Positions 1 to 5,085 of a stretch of 5,223 nt of DNA are shown piece after piece. Within the stretch, counting starts at the first letter, position 1; each line of letters opens with the position of its first letter. The notes under the pieces were generated by a model. That model made no database searches and was not told the origin of the DNA. It was given only the letters and a program-made list of their open reading frames with translations. The position numbers were made by a program, and so were the translations under genes. The DNA is from RGDT01 sp964630925 (GTDB lineage Bacteria > Planctomycetota > Planctomycetia > Gemmatales > Gemmataceae), in contig CAZVZK010000300.1 of the NCBI GenBank assembly GCA_964630925.1, positions 1-5,223 on the forward strand, read 5' to 3'.

Positions 1-73
1 CCTGGTGTTCGCATGAGGGGCCAATGGGGAGGGGGCGAGTGCGCCTCCGCCCCACGGCAGTGAGGAATTGCCC
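1..73. other. Leader region upstream of the endonuclease gene
   Basis: This stretch holds no supported gene. A GC-rich hairpin can form between ggggcg at 32-37 and cgcccc at 48-53, with no T-run after it, so I do not call it a terminator. A Shine-Dalgarno-like gaggaa at 62-67 precedes the GTG at 74 with normal spacing and decides the start of the next gene. The end of an upstream gene may lie just outside the window. Confidence 0.4.
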
Positions 74-981
74 GTGGCCAAGCGATTGAACCCGGTGGTC
101 GCCGGCCTGATTTACGACGCGCTCCTGAAGTGCTTCTGGCGCAAGGAAGCATTGAAGCGGTTCCTGCTCCTGTCAGGCATCGCAGGGAATTTCGTCGCCC
201 AATTGGACATGTCAGAGCCGAAGCGGAGGTGGCTCGACCGCCTGCTCCCCCTGGTCAACGCGCACGAGAAAGGCTCTGAAGTGCTCCTGCGCATGGGCAG
301 GTCATTGGCGGCCATGGGCAGCTTCCCGGACCTCGAAGGCTGGGAGCACGCCGACACCAAGATCCGCCCGGGAGGCCGTGGCGGCGCTCGCCGCCGCGCT
401 GGGGGAGGAGGATCGAAAGGGGGAGGGGCGGGCGTCCTCTGAGGAGGCCCGACGGCAAGGAGAGGAGATCCGGAAGGTGGCCGCGCGTGAGGCGGCGGAC
501 CTCGACCTCCTCAAGCCGCGGATGGGGACGCTGGCTGCGGCACTCGGGACCCAGCAGGGCGGGTACGACTTCCAGGACTGGTTCTTCGACCTCCTTGACT
601 ACGAAGACATCGACAACCGCCGCCCGTACACCGTGGGGCAGGCAGATCGACGGGTCGCTGACCCTGGACGGGACGACTTACCTGGTCGAGCTGAAGTTCG
701 AGGCCCACCAGGCGGCGGCGACGGACATCGACAGCCTTAAGGCGAAGATTAACTCGAAGGCCGACAACACGATGGGTGTCATGGTCGCCATGTCCGGCTA
801 CTCTTCGGTGGCGATCACCGAGGCCTCCGGGCCGAAGAGCGCCTTGCTCCTGCTGGACTCAAGTCACGTCTACATGGTGCTGGGTGGCGCCGGCACCTTG
901 AAGGAGATCATCCGCCGGGTTCGGCGGCACAGCTCGCAGACCGGCTACGCTTACCTCCCGCCCAAGGACTTCGGCGGGTAA
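74..981 (+). pseudogene. PD-(D/E)XK restriction endonuclease-like protein, broken by two frameshifts
   Basis: This is one gene read in three frames. The GTG at 74 is preferred over the TTG at 68 because gaggaa at 62-67 is correctly placed for it. Removing one base from the ccc at 367-369 and one from the gggg at 635-638 restores a 301-residue protein. Residues 1 to about 97 are a mostly helical N-terminal region ending near FPDLEGW. A charged, Glu/Arg/Ala-rich, probably coiled-coil stretch follows to about 160. The nuclease core begins near QDWFFDLLDY. The catalytic set is D192 (in QIDGS) and E205-x-K207 (in YLVELKFE), the Mrr-like PD-(D/E)XK arrangement, followed by the family-typical MVAMSGYSS and LLLLDSSHVY segments and a C-terminal RRHSSQTG. 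Family knowledge suggests DNA cleavage, probably in restriction or defence; the target is unknown. Without frameshift suppression the first piece stops at 442, before the active site, so either the gene is dead or the sequence carries indel errors. It converges on the minus-strand operon. Confidence 0.8.
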
Positions 982-1034
982 CGCTGTTGGTAGGGATCAA
1001 TCCGGACGCCGCAGGCGGCGGGGCGAACCGCTTC

Positions 1035-1640
1035 TCACCTTCCCCGCCCCCTGCCGCGCGGTTTCTTCGCCTTCCCCGCCTCGGCCTCCGGCTCCGGCGA
1101 CGGAGGCGGGGGCTGATGCTCAGGGGGCGGCTCGCAGCCGTTGCGCTTCCAGTAGGCCTGGTACTCCTCGCTCTCCGGCGCCGGCCCCAGCAGCGCGCGG
1201 CAGACGCGGCGGGCCTCGGGGCGCAGCACGGTCAGGCCGGTGCCCTCCTGCGTCGCCGTCAGCTCGTGCATGGCCCACATGGCCTTGTCGCCGTGCCTGG
1301 CGCGGTGGCCGGCCATGAACTCCTTCATCTGGTCAGGACGCTTGCCCCCGTAGTTCACATACCTCGCCAGCTCGTACAGGTGCGACTCCAGGCCCAGCCG
1401 CGTGACCAACGGCAGCGCCGTCGAGGGCCTCGGCTCGCTCGGCCGGTGGTGCGGGTCCTCCACGGCCTTCTGCAGATGGCCCAGGCTCGTCTCCAGCGCC
1501 TTCGCGCCGCGGATCACCGCGTTGGTCAGGTCCTTGTCGTGCGTGTAGAACGGGCCTCGCGGGCGGCAGGCCTCGATCAGCGCCGCCATGTTGGAGGCGG
1601 CGGACTTCAGGAGGGCGAGGTCGGCGATGCTGAATCCCAT
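1035..1640 (-). CDS. Hypothetical 201-aa protein with proline-rich linker and basic tail
   Basis: I do not recognise this family. The ATG at 1638-1640 opens a 201-residue frame with no clear Shine-Dalgarno sequence. Residues 1 to about 160 look helical and globular, with leucine/alanine-rich helices near the N-terminus (IADLALLKSAASNMAALIEA) and a segment containing LESHLYELARYVNYGG. Residues from about 165 form a disordered Pro/Glu linker ending in a Lys/Arg/Gly tail (KAKKPRGRGRGR), which could contact nucleic acid or acidic partners. No signal peptide or membrane segment is visible. It lies 90 nt after the nucleosidase gene on the same strand with no obvious terminator between, so it may be the last gene of that operon. 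The overlapping plus-strand frame has Arg/Leu-rich antisense composition and is treated as a shadow. Confidence 0.6.
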   Translation of the reverse strand: MGFSIADLALLKSAASNMAALIEACRPRGPFYTHDKDLTNAVIRGAKALETSLGHLQKAVEDPHHRPSEPRPSTALPLVTRLGLESHLYELARYVNYGGKRPDQMKEFMAGHRARHGDKAMWAMHELTATQEGTGLTVLRPEARRVCRALLGPAPESEEYQAYWKRNGCEPPPEHQPPPPSPEPEAEAGKAKKPRGRGRGR

Positions 1641-1730
1641 GGCCCGGTCATAGCGCAGTCGGGTGGGCGGCGCAAGCCTGAGATAGCCGCCCCTTGACCG
1701 GCCCCAGCGAAAGGACAGGCAACTTGTCGG

Positions 1731-2942
1731 CTACAGGATCGCTTTCAATGAGGCCTGCTGAAGGGCGTGGATCAGGAAGGCGCAAGCGTTGGCAGCGGCG
1801 ATCTGCTGTCGTTCTTGCTTCTTCCGCCCCTTGTTGCCGTCCGCCCAGTCGCAGATGGCCTTGATCACGATCCATTCGGCCTTGTGGTCGTGGCTCGACA
1901 CATAGACGCCGGCCCCTTCCATCTCGCCGCCGATGGCCTCCGATTCGAATTGCAGCAATTGAGCCCTGTAGTCCACGTTATCGATCAGCTTCTCCCCGGT
2001 GAGCAGGACCCCGGAGCGCACACGCGCGCCGGCCCACGTCGTCTGAGACGTGCCATCGAAGAAGTTGATGAGGCGCGTGGAGCCGTGCGGCTTATCCCCG
2101 CGGGGCCTGATCTCTTTGCCGACCCGCTGAAGGTCGTAGAGCCAGAGCTGCCTGGAGACGAGGATGTCGCCGATCACCTGCTTCTTGGCGTTCACGCCGA
2201 ACGCCACCCCCACGGCGACCACGGCCCTGGGTCGGACATCCCGGAGCGCCTTGTCCACCGTCTGCTGCGAGGCCCCGGGCCCGCCGGACCCCATCTCGCT
2301 CAGGGCGTGGAAGATCCTCGTGCCGTTGATGACGCCCAGGTCACGGTAGACCCGGTCCCCGAGGGGGACGCCCGTGGGCTTGACACCGTTGGCGCCCTCC
2401 ACCGCCTTGAGCAGCGCCCTGGTCTCGTTCTCGTTGACGGTAACGAGTAACAGGTCCGCCAGTGAAGCAGGGGATTTGGAGGACTCTTGCATGTCGAAAC
2501 CCACCGTTGGCAGCCCCAGGCCGGCGAACCTCGCCCTCGACGCCGTTGCCGACTGAGGGTACGCCGACGCGACGAGACGCTGCAGCTCCGAGAATGAGGT
2601 CGGGCTGGGCCTGAAGGCCTCGGGCGGAAGCCCTACGAGATGGGCCGCGGCGAAGACGGCCTCGAAGTGGCCTGGGATGGAATCCATCAAATTCAGGGCG
2701 GTCTCGGCCTGGTAGGTGTACCACGTCGGGTCCTTATCGGCGCCGGTGAGCGACCCCACCGCGATCAGGCGGGCGCGCTGGTTGAACCAGGACAGCCCGG
2801 CGTCGTGGAAGTCCTGCAAGGCGCCGCACGTCACCCCGGCCGGCAGGACATCCCTGAGGGTCCTCCCCTTCTGCTCATAGTCCTGCCTGAGTGCCGGGAG
2901 CGACGCCTCCAGGGCGACGACCTCTTGTTGCGCGTGGCTCAT
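1731..2942 (-). CDS. Nucleoside phosphorylase/nucleosidase-domain protein, candidate conflict effector
   Basis: The C-terminal half (about 162-403) is a PNP_UDP (MTAN-like) domain. It opens with the strand LLLVTVNENETRAL (164-177), whose E171/E173 sit where MTA/SAH nucleosidase has a catalytic Glu. Then come a glycine-rich phosphate/ribose loop (MGSGGPGAS, 217-225), the core strand VVAVGVAFGV (241-250), the ribose/base-recognition segment GGEMEGAGVY (338-347, with E340-M341-E342), and IKAICDWADG (360-369), whose D365 matches the general acid Asp. All the residues I would expect for N-glycosidic bond cleavage are present. Residues 1 to about 160 are an extra helical region I cannot assign; ordinary MTAN enzymes are about 230 aa and lack it. 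Related domains are ATP- or nucleoside-cleaving effectors in CBASS and NLR-like defence systems, so a defence role is plausible, though a metabolic role is not excluded. The ATG at 2942 is 9 nt after the preceding small gene, which suggests translational coupling. Confidence 0.85.
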   Translation of the reverse strand: MSHAQQEVVALEASLPALRQDYEQKGRTLRDVLPAGVTCGALQDFHDAGLSWFNQRARLIAVGSLTGADKDPTWYTYQAETALNLMDSIPGHFEAVFAAAHLVGLPPEAFRPSPTSFSELQRLVASAYPQSATASRARFAGLGLPTVGFDMQESSKSPASLADLLLVTVNENETRALLKAVEGANGVKPTGVPLGDRVYRDLGVINGTRIFHALSEMGSGGPGASQQTVDKALRDVRPRAVVAVGVAFGVNAKKQVIGDILVSRQLWLYDLQRVGKEIRPRGDKPHGSTRLINFFDGTSQTTWAGARVRSGVLLTGEKLIDNVDYRAQLLQFESEAIGGEMEGAGVYVSSHDHKAEWIVIKAICDWADGNKGRKKQERQQIAAANACAFLIHALQQASLKAIL

Positions 2943-2951
2943 GGGCGGTCA

Positions 2952-3134
2952 TCACTTCGTCGGTTTCGCCGGCCCCGCCTGGGCCTGGGCCTTGATCTGG
3001 GACACTAAAATGTTGACGCCCGAAACGTCCTCACCGTGGGATTCGTACTTGCCGTCCGGGGGTATGTGGTTGGTGGTCACGGCCCTGTCGGGCCTCTCGC
3101 CACCCGCCGCCCGGTCGTCGCCTGTCGCTGACAT
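2952..3134 (-). CDS. Small protein 3 of a tandem paralogous trio (60 aa)
   Basis: This 60-residue protein has a variable, hydrophilic N-terminus (Gly/Asp/Arg-rich, then VTTNHIPPDG) and a C-terminal motif, GEDVSGVNILVSQIKAQA (residues 34-51), that aligns without gaps to the next two small genes. It ends in a Pro/Lys tail. The ATG at 3134 is chosen because ggagga lies 4 nt before it. A GTG at 3155 would give 67 aa and overlap the upstream stop codon by four bases (GTGA), so the start is uncertain. V40, L43 and I47 lie on one face of a helix, consistent with an amphipathic or short coiled-coil segment. No family is recognised, and it has no signal peptide, membrane segment or cysteines. It sits between its paralogue (17 nt) and the nucleosidase gene (9 nt), so co-expression with the nucleosidase is very likely. 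Confidence 0.65.
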   Translation of the reverse strand: MSATGDDRAAGGERPDRAVTTNHIPPDGKYESHGEDVSGVNILVSQIKAQAQAGPAKPTK

Positions 3135-3151
3135 GGGTCCTCCGACCTCGC

Positions 3152-3328
3152 TCACTTCTTCGGGGGGACTGCTTGTTGGCCTGCCTGGGCCTTGATCTGC
3201 TGCTGCATCGCGCTCACCGAGGAGACGTCCTCGCCCTCGCGGAGGTCGCGGCCCGATGCCTGGGGCGGCACACGTAGCACCTCCAGGAGGGGGCGCGTCG
3301 TCCTCGGCTGGTTGTTCTCGGTCTGCAT
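3152..3328 (-). CDS. Small protein 2 of a tandem paralogous trio (58 aa)
   Basis: This 58-residue frame starts at the ATG at 3326-3328 and ends with TGA at 3152-3154. It is preceded by gagaagga four bases before the ATG. The N-terminus (MQTENNQPRTTRPLLEVLRV, then PPQ) is unlike its neighbours, but residues 32-49, GEDVSSVSAMQQQIKAQA, match the motif of the flanking small proteins position for position. The tail ends in PPKK. Several motif residues use different synonymous codons in the three copies (Val GTG/GTC/GTC, Ser TCC/TCC/TCG), which supports selection on this frame rather than recent DNA duplication. Its function is unknown. It is flanked by paralogues at 24 nt upstream and 17 nt downstream, and its length makes it easy to miss with standard cut-offs. 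Confidence 0.65.
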   Translation of the reverse strand: MQTENNQPRTTRPLLEVLRVPPQASGRDLREGEDVSSVSAMQQQIKAQAGQQAVPPKK

Positions 3329-3352
3329 GGCGTCCTTCTCGGCGGGGCCGGG

Positions 3353-3553
3353 TTACTTGACGGGAGGCGGGTTATTCCCCTGCACGGCCTGGTCGCGGAT
3401 CTGCTGTTGCAGGCGGTTGACCGAGGACAGGTCCTCACCCTTCTCGATGAGCTGGAGGCGGCCACCCTGGCCCGATGATCCCGTGTCACCGGGCGGGGTG
3501 ACGGTCTTCGTCGAATACCACGGCTGATCGCCCCCGCGCCGTTGTCCGGGCAT
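3353..3553 (-). CDS. Small protein 1 of a tandem paralogous trio (66 aa), first gene of the operon
   Basis: The ATG at 3551-3553 is chosen because gggagg lies 5 nt before it; a longer frame to 3628 exists but would run over the likely promoter and leader. The 66-residue product has a Gly/Ser/Pro-rich, probably disordered N-terminus containing VTPPGDTGSSGQGG. The shared motif follows at residues 39-56, GEDLSSVNRLQQQIRDQA, and then a PPPVK end. The three copies agree at Gly-Glu-Asp, Ser, Val, Gln-Ile and Gln-Ala with identical spacing (13 residues from Gly to Ile). No known domain is recognised. The context, first in a compact operon ending in a nucleosidase, suggests a partner, inhibitor, sensor or substrate role, but nothing in the sequence decides between these. 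Confidence 0.65.
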   Translation of the reverse strand: MPGQRRGGDQPWYSTKTVTPPGDTGSSGQGGRLQLIEKGEDLSSVNRLQQQIRDQAVQGNNPPPVK

Positions 3554-3568
3554 TTGTGCCTCCCGCGA

Positions 3569-3585
3569 GTTGGAATGCTCCCAAC
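3569..3585 (-). other. Hairpin in the predicted operon 5' leader
   Basis: On the minus strand gttggg and ttccaac can form a six-pair stem (five Watson-Crick pairs plus one G-T) around a five-base loop. It lies between the predicted transcription start and the gggagg ribosome-binding site of the first small gene. It could stabilise the leader or tune translation, but a short stem like this can arise by chance. Confidence 0.25.
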
Positions 3586-3598
3586 GCACCACTGAACA

Positions 3599-3628
3599 AG
3601 CATACTGCACGCGACGGCGGGCTTTCAA
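3599..3628 (-). promoter_or_regulatory. Predicted sigma70-type promoter of the small-protein/nucleosidase operon
   Basis: On the minus strand there is TTGAAA at 3628-3623 (five of six matches to the -35 consensus), an 18-bp spacer, and TATGCT at 3604-3599 (four of six matches to the -10 consensus). Transcription would start near 3592, leaving a leader of about 39 nt before the first ATG. The match is good for such GC-rich DNA, but it is a consensus match only. Confidence 0.45.
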
Positions 3629-3835
3629 GCTCAGTAGGTCGGCTCATCGACGAGAGGGCGGGCTACGCGGCCGAGTTTCCGGGCTGGTCCGAGTCCGACG
3701 CCGTCACGGATAAGGCCCCCCCATTCCCTGAGAAATACCACCCATCACCCACCGCAGTTGTCCGTTATCCCGCCCCCGCCTTGGCGCTGGCGGGCCGGGA
3801 GGGCATCCTGGTTTCCCCGCAAAAGCCGCAAAAAG
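3629..3835. other. Intergenic region between the operon promoter and the IS element
   Basis: I see no supported gene here. A plus-strand frame of 118 codons (3556-3912) crosses the whole stretch but has no convincing domain and crosses both the operon promoter and the IS boundary. A six-pair stem (cccgcc 3775-3780, ggcggg 3789-3794) is not followed by a T-run in either direction. The A-rich stretch around 3820-3835 (aaaagccgcaaaaagg) lies directly beside the IS insertion point. Confidence 0.4.
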
Positions 3836-3843
3836 GCCGCACG
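3836..3843. repeat. Left copy of the 8-bp IS target-site duplication
   Basis: The sequence gccgcacg lies directly outside the left inverted repeat and is repeated exactly at 5078-5085 outside the right one. Eight to nine bp is the usual duplication size for the IS1 family. A ninth base (g) also matches if the left end of the element is set one base later. Confidence 0.88.
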
Positions 3844-3872
3844 GGTGGAGGCCTTGATGGGCAAACAGGCTT
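3844..3872. repeat. Left terminal inverted repeat (IRL)
   Basis: The 29 bases starting GGTGGAGGCCT match the reverse complement of 5049-5077 at 22 positions. Conserved blocks are GGTGG, GGCCT, TGGGC, CAGG and TT. The -35 element of the transposase promoter lies inside it, as in IS1, where transposase binding to the end can repress its own promoter. Confidence 0.88.
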
Positions 3873-3924
3873 GCTACAATGCACGGTAGCGGGGTTGGCG
3901 CCTCGCGAGTAGCCCCCATCAAGG
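3852..3924 (+). repeat. 10-bp inverted repeat linking IRL to the transposase ribosome-binding site
   Basis: CCTTGATGGG at 3852-3861 and its exact complement CCCATCAAGG at 3915-3924 flank 53 bases. The left arm lies in the terminal repeat, upstream of the predicted transcription start. The right arm covers AAGG of the Shine-Dalgarno sequence. An mRNA from the element's own promoter would lack the left arm, while a read-through mRNA from outside would contain both and could hide the ribosome-binding site. Confidence 0.55.
3854..3880 (+). promoter_or_regulatory. Transposase promoter (extended -10)
   Basis: TACAAT at 3875-3880 is preceded by TG one base upstream (TGCTACAAT), an extended -10. TTGATG at 3854-3859 could act as the -35, although the 15-bp spacer is short. 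The predicted start is near 3887, 47 nt before the transposase GTG. Confidence 0.5.
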
Positions 3925-3933
3925 AGTTGCGCC

Positions 3934-4311
3934 GTGGCCGACCCCTCCAGCCCGCCCATCGAGGCCTTCTTCTGCCACAATTCTTCCTGCGCCGACCACG
4001 GCAAGCGCGGCCACGGTAACCTCTATTTCCGCGGGTGGAGCGGCAGGGGGCAGAGGATCCGCATGGCCCACTGCCGCTCCTGCAAGGGGTCCTGTTCGGA
4101 GCGCAAGGGCACCGCGCTCGAACGCTCCCGCCTCCCGCCCGACAAGGCCGTCTCCGTCCTCGACCACCTCCGTGAGGGCGTGGGCGTCCGCGCCACCTCC
4201 CGCCTCACCGGCGTCTCCAGGGACGCCGTCTCACGCCATCTCGCCAAGGCCGGCGGCCAGGCCAAGGACCTCCACGACGAGCTCGTGGCTTTTTCCCCCC
4301 CTGACCCGTGA
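3934..4311 (+). CDS. IS1-family transposase, upstream frame (InsA-like zinc-finger/HTH part)
   Basis: The frame opens with GTG at 3934, seven bases after AAGGAG (3921-3926), and codes 125 residues. Residues 14-50 form a zinc-finger pattern, C14-x4-C19 and C47-x2-C50, as in the N-terminal domain of IS1 InsA. Residues from about 72 to 108 form a helix-turn-helix with the tell-tale GVGVRATSRLTGVSRDAVSR. Together these bind the terminal repeats. The frame reads through the T5C7 run at 4290-4301 and stops at 4309-4311. If expressed alone, this product could act as a DNA-binding repressor, as InsA does in IS1; fused to the next frame it becomes the active transposase. The joined protein would be 377 residues. 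Confidence 0.85.
   Translation: MADPSSPPIEAFFCHNSSCADHGKRGHGNLYFRGWSGRGQRIRMAHCRSCKGSCSERKGTALERSRLPPDKAVSVLDHLREGVGVRATSRLTGVSRDAVSRHLAKAGGQAKDLHDELVAFSPPDP
4290..4301 (+). other. T5C7 run where the transposase changes frame
   Basis: Five T (4290-4294) followed by seven C (4295-4301) lie where homology passes from the first frame to the second. Joining them requires skipping one base (or an mRNA with one base fewer), giving VAFSPLTREAQFDEKW. This may be programmed frameshifting, transcriptional slippage on the C-run, a mutation or an indel error. Classical IS1 instead uses a -1 shift on an A6C run. Confidence 0.6.
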
Positions 4312-5068
4312 GGCCCAGTTCGACGAGAAGTGGGGCTTCGTCGCCAAGAAGGAGAAGAACACCGACCCCGACGACCCCCGGGACGACGAGAAGGGGGACG
4401 ACTGGGACCACACGGCGGTTGACCCCGAGAGCCGCCTCCTCCTGGTGGTGGTGCCCGGCGAGCGTTCGGCGGCCAACTGCAAGAAGGCCGTCGAGGAGGT
4501 CCACGCCCGCACCGGCGGCAACCCGGCCATGCTCCTGACGAGCGACGGCTACCCGGCCTACGCGACGGCGATCGAGGAGGTGTACGGCGAGTGGGTGCGG
4601 CCCGAACGCAAGCCGGGGCCGGGGCGGCCGCCCAACCCGCGGAGGGAGATGCCGGCGGGGCTGGTGTACGCGACGGTGACGAAGAGGCGGGAGAAGGGGC
4701 GCGTGGTGGAGGTGGTCAGGGCGGTGGTGTTCGGGATGGCGTGCCTGCTGGCGGTGTGGCTGCGGCGTTCGAAGGCGAGCAACACCATCAACACGTCGTT
4801 CGTGGAGCGCAACAACGCGACGGACCGGCACCAGAACGCGCGGAAGGGTCGGAAGACTTATTGCTCGAGGAGCAAGAGGATGCACGACGCGGCGACGTAC
4901 TTCGTGTCGTACTCGTACAACTTCTGCTGGGCGGTGCGGACGCTCGGTGTCAAGGACGGGGGGCGCTGGCGGGCGAGGACGCCGGCGATGGCGGCGGGCC
5001 TCGCCGACCACGTCTGGTCACTCCGCGAGTGGCTCACCTACCCCGCAAAACCCTGCTCGCCCAAGTAG
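4290..5068 (+). CDS. IS1-family transposase, downstream frame (InsB-like DDE catalytic part)
   Basis: This part has no convincing start of its own: the frame is open from 4172, but only sequence after the T5C7 run looks like transposase. In joined numbering (377 aa) the DDE triad is D130 (QFDEKWGFV), D204 (LLTSDGYPAY) and E291 (SFVERNNATD). The C-terminal signature is RKGRKTYCSRSKRMHD, followed by the aromatic YFVSYSYNFCW, matching the IS1-type end. A charged insert (about residues 140-155, Asp/Glu/Lys-rich) and a Pro/Gly/Arg-rich segment between D204 and E291 account for part of its length over InsB. The catalytic residues are intact and there is no internal stop, so the element may still be able to move if the frames are joined. 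The TAG at 5066-5068 lies inside the right inverted repeat. Confidence 0.85.
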
Positions 5069-5077
5069 GCCACCACC
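5049..5077. repeat. Right terminal inverted repeat (IRR)
   Basis: The reverse complement begins GGTGGTGGCCT and matches the left end at 22 of 29 positions. It overlaps the last codons and stop of the transposase. Confidence 0.88.
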
Positions 5078-5085
5078 GCCGCACG
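5078..5085. repeat. Right copy of the 8-bp IS target-site duplication
   Basis: The sequence gccgcacg is an exact direct repeat of 3836-3843 and directly abuts the right inverted repeat. Confidence 0.88.

Larger units (their letters stand above)
3844..5077 (+). mobile_element. Complete IS1-family insertion sequence, 1234 bp
   Basis: The element is bounded by 29-bp imperfect inverted repeats beginning GGTGG and flanked by a perfect 8-bp direct repeat. It carries one transposase in two frames that fills nearly the whole unit. GGT-initiated ends, a promoter overlapping the left repeat, an InsA-like zinc-finger/HTH part followed by an InsB-like DDE part, and a stop codon inside the right repeat all fit the IS1 family. 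The size is above classical IS1 (about 0.77 kb) and closer to the larger ISMhu11-type subgroup. The perfect duplication indicates a fairly recent insertion. It landed about 230 bp upstream of the small-protein operon promoter and interrupts no recognisable gene. Confidence 0.9.

Noticed and set aside
68..73. TTG at 68 as the start of the endonuclease
   Set aside because: It directly abuts the gaggaa sequence, leaving no room for ribosome spacing; the GTG at 74 is correctly placed.
987..1697. 236-codon plus-strand frame opposite the 201-aa gene
   Set aside because: Its Arg/Leu/Gly-rich composition with no motif is typical of antisense frames in GC-rich DNA; the minus-strand frame has a more natural protein composition.
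1767..2450. 227-codon plus-strand frame
   Set aside because: It is antisense to the well-supported nucleosidase domain and has no recognisable domain.
3192..3527. Plus-strand frame with repeated ICCC...LTE..SSP segments
   Set aside because: The repeats are the antisense image of the shared motif in the minus-strand small genes; ribosome-binding sites and synonymous codon differences favour the minus strand.
2952..3553. CRISPR array or simple DNA repeat explanation for the tandem similarity
   Set aside because: The similarity is at protein level with synonymous differences and long unrelated stretches between, without regular identical repeats or spacers.
3569..3655. tRNA-like pieces (a T-arm-like stem at 3569-3585 and an agctcagtaggt D-arm-like word near 3628)
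   Set aside because: They lie on opposite strands, lack a matching acceptor stem and anticodon arm, and the loop lacks the TTC consensus.
3775..3794. Possible terminator hairpin between the operon promoter and the IS
   Set aside because: It has an eight-base loop and no T-run on either strand; GC-rich stems like this are expected by chance.
4205..5011. 268-codon minus-strand frame inside the IS
   Set aside because: It is Arg/His/Pro-rich antisense of the DDE transposase, which has clear catalytic residues on the plus strand.
3815..5050. Direct repeat ccccgcaaaa, once left of the IS and once near its right end
   Set aside because: The right copy is inside transposase codons and within the element, so it is not a target duplication; it is probably chance.
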